Source of the DNA: Alkalihalobacillus sp047302405
GTDB lineage: Bacteria; Bacillota; Bacilli; Bacillales; Bacillaceae_D
Assembly (NCBI RefSeq): GCF_047302405.1
Contig: NZ_CP154853.1
Location: 4,526,001 to 4,590,000 of the forward strand
Length of the DNA stretch: 64,000 nt
Direction: 5' to 3'
The notes under the pieces were generated by a model. It worked only from the letters and a program-made list of their open reading frames with translations, did not search any database and was not told the DNA's origin. A program made the position numbers and the translations under genes. This document shows, in pieces, positions 52,875 through 61,259 of the stretch; the first letter of the stretch is position 1; every line of letters starts with the position of its first letter.

Positions 52875-52936
52875 CAAACTCGATTGCAAGGTAGGACGAG
52901 CATATTAGAAATGCACAATTTGAAGGAGGAATTAAG

Positions 52937-53800
52937 ATGCCTTTAGTTTCAATGACAGAAATGCTTAACAAAGCAAAGGCGGAAGGTTATGCGGTAGGTC
53001 AGTTTAACCTGAACAACCTAGAATTTACACAAGCGATTTTACAAGCAGCAGAGGAAGAAAAGTCACCGGTTATTCTTGGGGTTTCTGAAGGTGCTGCACG
53101 TTATATGGGTGGATTTAAAACCGTTGTAACTATGGTTAAAGCGTTAATGGAAGAGTACAAAGTTACGGTTCCAGTAGCGATTCACCTTGACCATGGCTCA
53201 AGCTTAGAGAAATGTGTTCAAGCGATTCACGCTGGATTCACATCTGTCATGATTGACGGTTCTCATCATCCGCTAGCAGAAAACATTGCGATTACAAAAC
53301 GAGTAGTTGAAATTGCTCACTCTGTAGGTGTTTCTGTAGAAGCAGAACTTGGACGTATTGGCGGACAAGAGGATGACTTAATTGTAGATGATGCAGAAGC
53401 AGCTTATGCGATTCCTGCAGAGTGTAAAGAATTAGTAGAAGCAACAGGAGTTGATTGTTTTGCTCCAGCTTTAGGTTCTGTACACGGTCCTTATAAAGGT
53501 GAGCCAAATCTAGGCTTTGATCATATGAAAGAAATTGATTCTTTAGTAGGTATTCCACTAGTATTACACGGTGGTACAGGTATCCCTACTGCAGATATTA
53601 AAAAAGCAATTGAGTTTGGTCATGCAAAAATTAACGTGAACACAGAAAGTCAAATTTCTTCAGCTAAAGCAGTTCGTGAAGTTCTAGCTGCAGACACAGA
53701 TGTATATGATCCACGTAAATATTTAGGGCCAGCACGTGAAGCGATTAAAGAAACGGTTAAAGGTAAAATGCAAGAATTCGGTTCTTCTAATCGTGCGTAA
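52937..53800 (+). CDS. fbaA: Fructose-1,6-bisphosphate aldolase, class II
   Basis: Cleaves fructose-1,6-bisphosphate in glycolysis and forms it in gluconeogenesis. 287 aa with zinc ligands in HLDHG and VLHGGTG, the acidic ligand in VEAELGRIGGQED, and the phosphate-site block HAKINVNTES. AAGGAGG precedes the ATG. With glpX and tal nearby it forms a central-carbon cluster, although each has its own terminator. Confidence 0.97.
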   Translation: MPLVSMTEMLNKAKAEGYAVGQFNLNNLEFTQAILQAAEEEKSPVILGVSEGAARYMGGFKTVVTMVKALMEEYKVTVPVAIHLDHGSSLEKCVQAIHAGFTSVMIDGSHHPLAENIAITKRVVEIAHSVGVSVEAELGRIGGQEDDLIVDDAEAAYAIPAECKELVEATGVDCFAPALGSVHGPYKGEPNLGFDHMKEIDSLVGIPLVLHGGTGIPTADIKKAIEFGHAKINVNTESQISSAKAVREVLAADTDVYDPRKYLGPAREAIKETVKGKMQEFGSSNRA

Positions 53801-53817
53801 ATATTTTTGAAGTGGAG

Positions 53818-53862
53818 AAGGGAAAGGGTGCCTATATAGGTGAGCTTTTTCCTTCCCTTTTT
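53818..53862 (+). terminator. Terminator after fbaA
   Basis: AAGGGAAAGG pairs with CTTTTTCCTTCCCTT over about ten positions, with an inner GCCTATATAGGT hairpin, followed by TTTTT. Confidence 0.8.
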
Positions 53863-53967
53863 TAAATCTTTTAAAGTAAAAAGACAACGCAATAAGGTTA
53901 TTGGTTTTTCTAGATAATTAGAGACTGAAAGAAAACGCTTAAATAAAATGGGTAGAGGTGAAGAGAA

Positions 53968-54606
53968 GTGAAATTTTTTATTGATACAGCGAATTTAGAA
54001 GAAATTAAAGAAGCAAATGCATTAGGTATTTTGGCGGGTGTTACAACAAACCCTTCATTAGTAGCAAAAGAAGAAGGGGTTAATTTTCATGATCGAATTC
54101 GTGAAATCACGTCCCTTGTTCCGGGTTCTGTTAGTGCTGAAGTTATCGCACTAGATGCAGAAGGAATGATTGAGGAAGGAAAAGAACTTGCCGCGATTGC
54201 TCCTAATGTAACTGTTAAAGTTCCAATGACTGTTGAAGGACTTAAGGCGGTTCATGCTTTTTCTGAATTAGGTATTAAAACAAATGTAACACTTGTATTC
54301 TCTGCGGTTCAAGCATTAATAGCTGCTAGAGCTGGAGCTACTTATGTGTCACCTTTTTTAGGACGTTTAGATGATATTGGAGCAGATGGTCTTACTTTAA
54401 TTGAGCAAATCTCAAGCATTTTTAATGTGCACGGAATTGATACTGAAATCATTGCCGCCTCTGTTAGACACCCTGTTCATGTGACAGAAGCAGCTATTAA
54501 AGGTGCTCATATTGCAACTATTCCATTTAACGTTATTAAGCAATTAACGAAACATCCATTAACAGATCAAGGGATTGAGAAGTTTTTAGCAGATTGGAAT
54601 AAATAA
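53968..54606 (+). CDS. tal: Transaldolase, small TalC/FSA type
   Basis: 212 aa. Pentose-phosphate enzyme exchanging dihydroxyacetone units. Schiff-base lysine at Lys84 in VTVKVPMT; family segments KFFIDTANLEEIKEA, GVTTNPSL, NVTLVFSAVQALIAARAGATYVSPFLGRLDDIG. The short length fits the Bacillus YwjH group. GTG start after AGAGGTGAAGAG. A cre-like sequence AGAAAACGCTTAAA (53930-53943) lies 25 bp upstream of the start. Confidence 0.93.
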   Translation: MKFFIDTANLEEIKEANALGILAGVTTNPSLVAKEEGVNFHDRIREITSLVPGSVSAEVIALDAEGMIEEGKELAAIAPNVTVKVPMTVEGLKAVHAFSELGIKTNVTLVFSAVQALIAARAGATYVSPFLGRLDDIGADGLTLIEQISSIFNVHGIDTEIIAASVRHPVHVTEAAIKGAHIATIPFNVIKQLTKHPLTDQGIEKFLADWNK

Positions 54607-54676
54607 GAGAATAATACCTCCGAAGGTCATAATGGCTTTTAATAGCAGCCCGAATCCAATTCAAGCATAATGAGGT

Positions 54677-54714
54677 TGTCGACAAAGCGTGTCATACATC
54701 TTTGTCGACTTTTC
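54677..54714 (+). terminator. Terminator after tal
   Basis: GTCGACAAAG (54678-54687) and CTTTGTCGAC (54700-54709) form a perfect 10-bp stem, followed by TTTTC. The glpX terminator at 57528 uses a very similar stem. Confidence 0.92.
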
Positions 54715-54735
54715 TATATATATCAAGTAACTGAA

Positions 54736-54914
54736 GAGGCTAGGACAAAACTAAAGTGATTAACCGAGAATGCGAACATGATACAACCTTAGCAGAGGGG
54801 AATATACGTAGACTCCTGCGGGAGAAGTGAAGTACGGGAGCCCCGCAGTGCTTTAGGCTAAACTATTATTAAGTTCGGATTTCTTAGTAGGAAAAACTCT
54901 TTTGTCCCAGCCTC
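54736..54914. repeat. 179-bp palindromic element ahead of murA
   Basis: Ends are inverted repeats: GAGGCTAGGACAAAAC (54736-54751) and, reversed, GAGGCTGGGACAAAAG (54899-54914). Further inside, GAATGCGAAC faces GTTCGGATTTC, and GCGGG (54819) faces CCCCGC (54842-54847) around a central CTCCTGCGGGAGAAG. The whole can fold into one long branched hairpin. No coding frame. It looks like a mobile-type or structured-RNA repeat; I believe similar CTCCTGCGGGA-containing repeats are common in Bacillaceae, but cannot verify copies here. Confidence 0.7.
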
Positions 54915-55179
54915 TTTTCCTACATTTCACCTCAGACAAAACAAAAACAAATTTTGACTCACACTTTAATTAGTTTGCTTTGTTTTATTAAAAAAGATGA
55001 CGAAGGACTCATAAAATTTTACATCCTCACTTCTCAAAAACATGATAAGCTTATTTTATGAAAAAAATAAAAGAAGACATATGTCATTCGTTACTTTTTC
55101 ATGCAAATGGTTATAATGGAAATAAGTATGAAAAGAATGTCGTACATATTCCGTTAGCAGGCATAGAAGGGATGCGATT
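54915..55179. other. Intergenic region upstream of murA
   Basis: AT-rich, no repeat copy and no gene. ATGGTTATAATGG near 55108-55120 contains a TATAAT that is a plausible murA -10. Confidence 0.45.
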
Positions 55180-56463
55180 ATGGATAAATTGATGATTCAA
55201 GGTGGCCTTCCGTTAGAAGGAACCGTTCAAATAAGTGGGGCAAAAAATAGTGCGGTAGCGTTAATTCCAGCCGCGATTTTAGCCGATTCGACTGTGACAA
55301 TTGATAACGTTCCAGCGATTTCAGACGTTGATCTCCTAGCAGAATTGTTGCGAGAAATTGGTGGAGAAGTGGAATTGTCGGAGCGTGAAATTAAGATTAA
55401 CCCAGAAAAAATGTTTGCGATGCCTTTACCAAATGGGCGAGTTAAAAAACTTCGAGCCTCTTATTACTTAATGGGGGCAATGCTCGGTAAGTTTAAAAAG
55501 GCTGTTATTGGTTTACCGGGTGGTTGTAATTTAGGACCAAGACCAATTGATCAGCATATAAAAGGTTTTGAAGCACTTGGGGCAAAAGTGACCAATGAAC
55601 AAGGTGCGATTTATTTGCGTGCCGATGAGCTTATTGGAGCCAAAATCTATTTAGATGTTGTCAGTGTCGGTGCGACGATTAATATTATGCTTGCAGCGGT
55701 TCGAGCTAAAGGGCAAACGATTATTGAAAATGCAGCAAAAGAGCCCGAGATTATCGATGTTGCGACATTGTTAACAAATATGGGGGCAAGAATTAAAGGA
55801 GCCGGAACAAATGTCATTCGTATCGATGGTGTGGATTCTTTAAAAGGCTGCCGTCATTCTATTATCCCAGATCGAATTGAAGCAGGAACTTATATGATTT
55901 TAGCGGCAGCAATGGGGCAACGTGTGATTGTAGATAATATTATTCCTTATCATGTCGAATCTTTAATTGCGAAATTAAGAGAAATGAATGTAAGTGTTGA
56001 TGTTCGTGATGATCAAGTCGAAATTTCCGGGATTGGCGATAAAGTAGGTGTCGACATCAAGACGCTTGTTTATCCAGGATTTCCAACTGATCTGCAACAG
56101 CCGTTTACAAGTCTTTTAACACAAGCCGCGGGGACAAGCCTTGTTACAGATACGATTTATAATGCCCGTTTTAAACATATTGATGAATTGCGAAGAATGG
56201 GTGCAAATGTCAAGGTAGAGGGACGTTCTGCGATTATAAATGGTAGAACAGAGCTTCAAGGTGCGAAGGTGAAAGCAAGCGACCTCCGAGCAGGGGCGGC
56301 TTTAGTTGTCGCTGGTTTAATGGCAGATGGAATTACCGAATTAACAGGTTTAGAGCATGTTGACCGTGGATATGAAGATTTAGAAGCGAAACTTTTAGGC
56401 CTTGGAGCTAAAATTTGGCGCGAAAAGATGACAAGTGAAGAATTGGATCAAGTAAAAAACTAG
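55180..56463 (+). CDS. murA: UDP-N-acetylglucosamine 1-carboxyvinyltransferase
   Basis: First committed step of peptidoglycan synthesis: adds enolpyruvate from PEP to UDP-GlcNAc. 427 aa, two EPT domains. Lys22-Asn23 in SGAKNSAV, fosfomycin-target Cys116 in GLPGGCNLGPRPIDQHIKGFEALGA, catalytic Asp in FPTDLQQPF, and the C-terminal DLRAGAALVVAGL. Gram-positives have two murA genes; the position between tal and glpX corresponds to B. subtilis murAB (murZ), so this is the second isozyme. AAGGGATG precedes the ATG. Confidence 0.96.
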   Translation: MDKLMIQGGLPLEGTVQISGAKNSAVALIPAAILADSTVTIDNVPAISDVDLLAELLREIGGEVELSEREIKINPEKMFAMPLPNGRVKKLRASYYLMGAMLGKFKKAVIGLPGGCNLGPRPIDQHIKGFEALGAKVTNEQGAIYLRADELIGAKIYLDVVSVGATINIMLAAVRAKGQTIIENAAKEPEIIDVATLLTNMGARIKGAGTNVIRIDGVDSLKGCRHSIIPDRIEAGTYMILAAAMGQRVIVDNIIPYHVESLIAKLREMNVSVDVRDDQVEISGIGDKVGVDIKTLVYPGFPTDLQQPFTSLLTQAAGTSLVTDTIYNARFKHIDELRRMGANVKVEGRSAIINGRTELQGAKVKASDLRAGAALVVAGLMADGITELTGLEHVDRGYEDLEAKLLGLGAKIWREKMTSEELDQVKN

Positions 56464-56535
56464 GGTTTAATTAGAAATACTAACTATGAGAAGGCCATCA
56501 ATATTAAATAATAAAGAAAAAGGGGAGAAACAACA

Positions 56536-57501
56536 ATGGAAAGAAGCCTTTCGATGGAACTAGTTCGAGTAACAGAAGCAGCTGCTTTAGCGTCAGCAAG
56601 GTGGATGGGACGTGGCGAGAAAGAATCTGCAGACGGAGCCGCCACAGAGGCGATGCGTGATGTGTTTGATACGATTCCAATGAAAGGAACAGTCGTCATC
56701 GGTGAAGGGGAAATGGACGAGGCTCCGATGCTTTATATCGGTGAAAAATTAGGAAATGGCTATGGCCCACGTGTGGACGTAGCTGTTGATCCGTTAGAAG
56801 GAACGAACATCGTAGCAGCTGGCCAGTGGAATGCTTTAGCGGTTCTTGCCGTGGCTGATCACGGGAACCTTTTGCATGCACCAGATATGTATATGGAAAA
56901 GATTGCAGTCGGACCTGAGTCTGTTGGAAAGGTCAGTCTGGATGCTCCTGTTATTGACAACCTTAAAGCGGTGGCTGAAGCTAAAAATAAAGATATTCAA
57001 GATTTAGTCGTGACGATTCTAAATCGTGAGCGTCATGCAAAGATTATTCAAGAGGTTCGGGATGCCGGTGCGCGAATCAAACTTTTATCTGACGGCGATG
57101 TGGCAGCGGCCATTAATACAGCTTTTGATGATACGGGTGTGGACATTATGTTAGGTTCTGGCGGTGCACCAGAGGGCGTTATTGCTGCTGTTGCTTTAAA
57201 ATGTTTGGGAGGGGACTTCCAAGGACGTTTATTGCCACAAACGGATGAAGAACTAACAAGATGTAAAAAGATGGGCATTGAAGATGTCAACCGTGTCCTT
57301 CAATTAAATGATCTTGTCCGTGGCGACGATTGTATTTTTGCTGCTACAGGTGTAACAGATGGGGAACTTCTAAAAGGTGTTATGTACAAAGGGAGTTCTG
57401 CAACAACATCCTCTTTAGTTATGCGAGCGAAATCAGGAACCGTTCGTTTTATTGATGGTACTCATAGTATGAAAAAGAAACCAGATCTAGTGATTCGTTA
57501 A
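56536..57501 (+). CDS. glpX: Fructose-1,6-bisphosphatase class II
   Basis: Gluconeogenic phosphatase, 321 aa. Motifs: GRGEKESADGAATEAMRD, VVIGEGEMDEAPMLYIGE (metal-binding acidic residues), VDPLEGTNIVAAGQ, and GSGGAPEGVIAAVALKCLGG. AGGGGAG precedes the ATG. The location between murA and rho is the same as in B. subtilis. Confidence 0.97.
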   Translation: MERSLSMELVRVTEAAALASARWMGRGEKESADGAATEAMRDVFDTIPMKGTVVIGEGEMDEAPMLYIGEKLGNGYGPRVDVAVDPLEGTNIVAAGQWNALAVLAVADHGNLLHAPDMYMEKIAVGPESVGKVSLDAPVIDNLKAVAEAKNKDIQDLVVTILNRERHAKIIQEVRDAGARIKLLSDGDVAAAINTAFDDTGVDIMLGSGGAPEGVIAAVALKCLGGDFQGRLLPQTDEELTRCKKMGIEDVNRVLQLNDLVRGDDCIFAATGVTDGELLKGVMYKGSSATTSSLVMRAKSGTVRFIDGTHSMKKKPDLVIR

Positions 57502-57527
57502 GAGGATTAGAGAACCGGTCGTGTGAG

Positions 57528-57567
57528 AAGATCGACAAAGTCTATTAGTACTTTGTCGGTCTTTTTT
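57528..57567 (+). terminator. Terminator after glpX
   Basis: GATCGACAAAGT (57530-57541) and ACTTTGTCGGTC (57550-57561), one wobble, followed by TTTTTT. Confidence 0.92.
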
Positions 57568-57620
57568 AAAACAAAGTGAGCGTTGTTCGCGAAATTACCA
57601 CAAAAGATATATTGAATATT

Positions 57621-57902
57621 TTGCTTAAGTATGGTTAAAATAAGATAATGTTATCGATATTAGGACGAGCAACAAACCAAATACAACGGCAGACCTTCGC
57701 AAAAGAGCGAGATTGTTTTTTGAATAAATAGAAGACGAATCTCACCCAAATAATCTTCTCAAAAACCTCCATTACTACTGAAGGGTTATTACTCAAGTAT
57801 AATCAACCAATTTCCTTTAGAAAAACATAAGATATATTTATTATTATTTATTTTTTTCTGATCATTTTTGTATCTTTATTATTATAGAAACGTGGTGTAA
57901 CT
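57621..57902 (+). promoter_or_regulatory. rho promoter and ~245-nt leader
   Basis: TTGCTT (57621-57626), 17 bp, GATAAT (57644-57649). The start near 57656 gives a leader of about 245 nt that is C-containing and G-poor between 57665 and 57800 (AACAAACCAAATACAACGG, CTCAAAAACCTCCATTACTACTG). Long rho leaders in bacteria allow Rho to terminate its own transcription; this composition fits that, but the role is inferred. Confidence 0.55.
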
Positions 57903-59174
57903 ATGGGAGTCCATATCACAGAATTAGAAAGTATGAAACTGAAAGAACTCTATGAGCTTGCTAGAGAATTTAAGGTTTCGTATTACAGTAAATTAACAAA
58001 AAAAGAATTAATTTTTTCCATTTTAAAAGGACAAGCAGAACAAGACGGCCTAATGTTTATGGAAGGTGTTTTAGAGATTATTCAATCGGAAGGGTTTGGG
58101 TTCTTAAGACCGATTAATTATCGTCCGAGTTCAGAAGACATTTATATTTCTGCATCACAAATCCGCCGTTTTGATTTGAGAAATGGTGATAAAGTATCTG
58201 GGAAGGTTCGTCCACCAAAAGAAAATGAACGCTATCATGGATTGCTCCATGTAGAAGCTGTAAATGGCGAAGCTCCAGAAACGTCTAAAGAGCGCCCACA
58301 TTTTCCTGCACTGACGGCCCTTTATCCAGAGAAGAAAGTCAATCTTGAATCAAAGCCAGGTCGGGTATCTTCTCGGATTATTGACATGATTTCTCCAGTT
58401 GGATTTGGACAACGTGGTTTAATCGTCGCTCCTCCAAAAGCAGGGAAAACTTCTTTAATGAAGGAAGTGGCGAATAGTATTGCTGATAATCATCCTGATG
58501 TTGAGTTGATCGTTCTTCTCATTGATGAGCGTCCAGAGGAAGTAACGGACATTGAACGCTCAGTAAAAGCAGAAGTTGTGAGTTCAACGTTTGATGAAGT
58601 GCCAGAAAATCATATTAAAGTGGCAGAGCTTGTCTTAGAGCGTGCGATGCGTTTAGTCGAACACCGTAAAGATGTCGTCATCTTAATGGATAGTATTACA
58701 CGTTTAGCAAGAGCCTATAATTTAGTTATTCCACCGAGTGGAAGAACATTATCAGGCGGGATTGACCCAGCAGCGTTCCATCGTCCTAAACGATTTTTTG
58801 GGGCTGCAAGAAACATTGAAGAAGGTGGGAGCTTAACGATTTTAGCAACCGCTTTAGTAGAAACAGGTTCACGGATGGATGATGTGATTTTTGAGGAATT
58901 TAAAGGAACAGGAAATATGGAATTACATCTTGACCGCAAAATTGCGGAGCGTCGTATTTTCCCAGCGATCGATATTCGTCGTTCCAGCACAAGAAAAGAA
59001 GAAATGCTTATGCCAAAAGATCAGCTTGATAAGCTATGGGCTATTCGCAAAACAATGAATGATACTCCTGATTTTGTTGATAAATTTATCCGTCGTTTAC
59101 GTGATACAAAAACGAATGAAGAATTTTTTGACGAAATGGAAAAGGATATGAGCGGTCAAAGTCGTAGAAAATAG
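57903..59174 (+). CDS. rho: Transcription termination factor Rho
   Basis: Hexameric RNA helicase that ends transcription. 423 aa: N-terminal helix bundle (MKLKELYELAREFKVSYYSKLTKKELIF), cold-shock RNA-binding domain (EGFGFLRPINYRPSSEDIYISASQIRRFDLR), Walker A (APPKAGKTSL), Walker B (VVILMDSITRLARAYN), and Q/R loops in SGGIDPAAFHRPKRFFGAARN. No insertion or prion-like domain. Initiation region (GTGGTGTAACT ATG) has only a weak Shine-Dalgarno, which may limit synthesis. Confidence 0.98.
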   Translation: MGVHITELESMKLKELYELAREFKVSYYSKLTKKELIFSILKGQAEQDGLMFMEGVLEIIQSEGFGFLRPINYRPSSEDIYISASQIRRFDLRNGDKVSGKVRPPKENERYHGLLHVEAVNGEAPETSKERPHFPALTALYPEKKVNLESKPGRVSSRIIDMISPVGFGQRGLIVAPPKAGKTSLMKEVANSIADNHPDVELIVLLIDERPEEVTDIERSVKAEVVSSTFDEVPENHIKVAELVLERAMRLVEHRKDVVILMDSITRLARAYNLVIPPSGRTLSGGIDPAAFHRPKRFFGAARNIEEGGSLTILATALVETGSRMDDVIFEEFKGTGNMELHLDRKIAERRIFPAIDIRRSSTRKEEMLMPKDQLDKLWAIRKTMNDTPDFVDKFIRRLRDTKTNEEFFDEMEKDMSGQSRRK

Positions 59175-59302
59175 TGGAAATTTAATTTATCCTGATACGA
59201 CTAATAGCTCATCAAACCTTATATATAGCGGTATTTTTGATTCGGATTTAATCAGCTTGAAAAAATAATCTTGGTCATTTGGTTTTTTTCGACGAAACTA
59301 TG

Positions 59303-59331
59303 TTGCAAAAAGCGTGTCACATTGATATAAT
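59303..59331 (+). promoter_or_regulatory. rpmE promoter
   Basis: TTGCAA (59303-59308), 17 bp, TATAAT (59326-59331). Strong sigma-A match about 60 bp before the coding start. No Zur-type inverted repeat is seen around it. Confidence 0.7.
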
Positions 59332-59390
59332 TTCGTCATGTGTGATTAACTCTGTTTCGAAGAGATTCAGGGCAAAAGGAGATGAAAGAT

Positions 59391-59636
59391 ATGAAACAAG
59401 GCATTCATCCTAACTACCAAAAAGTAGTATTCATGGATACAAGCACAGGTTTCAAATTTCTAAGTGGTTCTACAAAAGGATCTGCAGAAACAATCGAATG
59501 GGAAGATGGAAACACATACCCATTATTAAAGGTTGAGATTAGTGCAGATTCACACCCATTCTACACTGGTAAGCAAAAACTTACTGATGTTGGTGGCCGT
59601 GTTGACCGCTTTAAGAAAAGATATAACCTTAAGTAA
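59391..59636 (+). CDS. rpmE2: 50S ribosomal protein L31, type B (zinc-independent)
   Basis: 81 aa: MKQGIHPNYQKVVFMDTSTG at the start and HPFYTGKQKLTDVGGRVDRF near the end. It has no cysteines and carries the extra segment (about 25-50) of the C-minus type B form, against about 66 aa with four cysteines in zinc-binding L31. Type B is normally a zinc-starvation paralogue (ytiA in B. subtilis), yet here it sits between rho and tdk, where B. subtilis has the zinc form. Start at 59391 after AAGGAGATGA; the ATG nine bases upstream overlaps the ribosome site. Confidence 0.93.
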   Translation: MKQGIHPNYQKVVFMDTSTGFKFLSGSTKGSAETIEWEDGNTYPLLKVEISADSHPFYTGKQKLTDVGGRVDRFKKRYNLK

Positions 59637-59646
59637 TTTTAAGAAG

Positions 59647-59681
59647 AACAGGCAAGCGTTAATTCCTTGCCTGTTTTTTTC
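59647..59681 (+). terminator. Terminator after rpmE
   Basis: ACAGGCAAG (59648-59656) and CTTGCCTGT (59666-59674), followed by six further T residues. Confidence 0.92.
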
Positions 59682-59831
59682 ACTTTTAAGGTTGATATTT
59701 TAAGCTCAATCACACATTTAATTGAGAATGAACTCATATACATACGTTCCATTTAGAGGATGTCTAAGTGGTTCTGTTCATAATAGAAGGACAAGCAGTA
59801 AATAGAATGTACGGTAAGGTGGGAGTTTAAC

Positions 59832-60443
59832 ATGTTAAAGCGAGAAGGTTGGATCGAGGTTATTTGTGGCAGTATGTTTTCGGGGAAATCCGAGGAATTA
59901 ATCCGTCGTGTCCGTTTAGTAACTTTCGGTAAAATGAAAGTCCAAGTTTTTAAACCAAAAATTGATAATCGATACAGTGATGATGAAGTTGTTTCACATA
60001 ATGGAACAAGAGTGATTGCCATGCCTATTTCAAAATCAATCGACATTTTACATGAGATCGAAGCCGATGTAAAAGTCGTCGCGATTGATGAAATTCAATT
60101 TTTTGACGAGCAAATCATTCAAGTTTGTCAGCAGTTAGCCAATCAAGGCATTCGTGTCATCTGTGCTGGTTTGGATCAAGATTTTCGAGGGGAACCATTT
60201 GGACCGATTCAACCACTATTAGCTTTAGCTGAAGAAGTGACAAAGCTTCAAGCTGTTTGTGCTTCTTGTGGATCTCCAGCAAGCCGAACGCAGCGTTTAT
60301 TAAATGGTAATCCGGCTTCTTATCATGACCCAGTCGTTCTCGTTGGAGCATCAGAAGCTTATGAGCCACGCTGCCGCCATTGCCACGACGTACCAAACAA
60401 GCCGAACTCAGCTATGCTATATGTAGAGCAAGAGCAGTATTGA
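59832..60443 (+). CDS. tdk: Thymidine kinase
   Basis: Salvage kinase, 203 aa. P-loop GSMFSGKSEEL, Walker-B region VVAIDEIQFFD, lasso segment with CASC and CRHC forming the structural zinc site, and RTQRLLNG. AAGGTGGGAG before the ATG. Same rho-rpmE-tdk order as B. subtilis, but prfA and prmC do not follow within the window. Confidence 0.96.
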   Translation: MLKREGWIEVICGSMFSGKSEELIRRVRLVTFGKMKVQVFKPKIDNRYSDDEVVSHNGTRVIAMPISKSIDILHEIEADVKVVAIDEIQFFDEQIIQVCQQLANQGIRVICAGLDQDFRGEPFGPIQPLLALAEEVTKLQAVCASCGSPASRTQRLLNGNPASYHDPVVLVGASEAYEPRCRHCHDVPNKPNSAMLYVEQEQY

Positions 60444-60594
60444 TGTTCATTAGCTGATTCATTTAAGGAGCAGCTGGGAATATTGTTTGGCTGAGGTAAG
60501 AAATCAAGGTTGGTCATTTTTGACATGAAAGCTCTTTTGGGAATCGGGCACTCTAATAGTACACGTTAGTGTTTACCATTGGAGGTGCAATAAA

Positions 60595-61053
60595 GTGAAA
60601 AGGCACATATTATCGATACTCATTTTAGGCGTCATATTCGGACTCGTTGGCTGTACGAACCCACAATCTCCACAGGTGCAATCAACAGGAGCGGAAGAAA
60701 AAACAGTCACAGTTCAAGATATTACTCATACATTATTTGGGCCCGGGCCGATGAAATATAGCAGAATGAACAAACAAGCACCTTATGGACAAATAGGTTT
60801 AAGTTACCAAAGTTCGACCCAATCACAGCGGACTTTAGGTGATGATAAAGAGGAAATAATAGAAATCATCGAAAACCATACAGAATTTACTCCAGGTCTT
60901 GCCTTTATTGTCGGAAGCCATGTCTATGTACATGTTGATATCCCACAAAGTCTAAATGGTGATGAAAAAGATAAACAAATCAAAGAATTAAAATCAGCCT
61001 TAAGACGCCAAATGCCACGTTACCAATATCATGTTAACGAGAAAGACACTTAG
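60595..61053 (+). CDS. Small lipoprotein, possibly sporulation YhcN/YlaJ-like
   Basis: 152 aa. Signal peptide with lipobox LVGC (Cys20), a Ser/Gln-rich linker, then about 90 residues including IIEIIENHTEFTPGLAFIVGSHVYVHVDIP and ELKSALRRQMPRYQYHV. The C-terminal part recalls YhcN/YlaJ sporulation lipoproteins, but the resemblance is from memory and weak. GTG start after GGAGGTG. It faces the convergent TcaA-like gene across repeat array D. Confidence 0.7.
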   Translation: MKRHILSILILGVIFGLVGCTNPQSPQVQSTGAEEKTVTVQDITHTLFGPGPMKYSRMNKQAPYGQIGLSYQSSTQSQRTLGDDKEEIIEIIENHTEFTPGLAFIVGSHVYVHVDIPQSLNGDEKDKQIKELKSALRRQMPRYQYHVNEKDT

Positions 61054-61081
61054 TCCAATGAAGGACTAGGTGTTTTTTTGT
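61046..61081 (+). terminator. Terminator overlapping the lipoprotein stop codon
   Basis: ACACTTAGTCC (61047-61057) pairs with GGACTAGGTGT (61064-61074), followed by TTTTTT. The stop TAG (61051-61053) is inside the 5' arm. Confidence 0.9.
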
Positions 61082-61124
61082 ATGTTGTTTGGTGAAAACA
61101 GCCGGCCCGATTGCGGAAAAGAGA

Positions 61125-61225
61125 AGATTGGGATTAAAAAGTGGCGGAGTTATTAGGTAAGGAGCGAATAGCAGCGGATGAGTAATGAAAAGCCAGGCAG
61201 TTAAGATTGGAGAGCGAATACAGTT
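61125..61225 (+). repeat. 51-bp TAATGAAA repeat unit(s) at the front of array D
   Basis: One clear unit (TAATGAAAAGCCAGGCAGTT from 61183) with a degenerate one before it. As at 14.66 kb, the 51-bp type precedes the 52-bp type. Confidence 0.7.
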
Positions 61226-61259
61226 TCGGCAGGTTGACAAGTTCAATTCGAAAAGTGAC

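Noticed and set aside
53292..53558. Leu/Gln-rich antisense frame within fbaA
   Set aside because: Antisense shadow of the aldolase gene; it follows the codon pattern of the sense frame and lacks a ribosome site.
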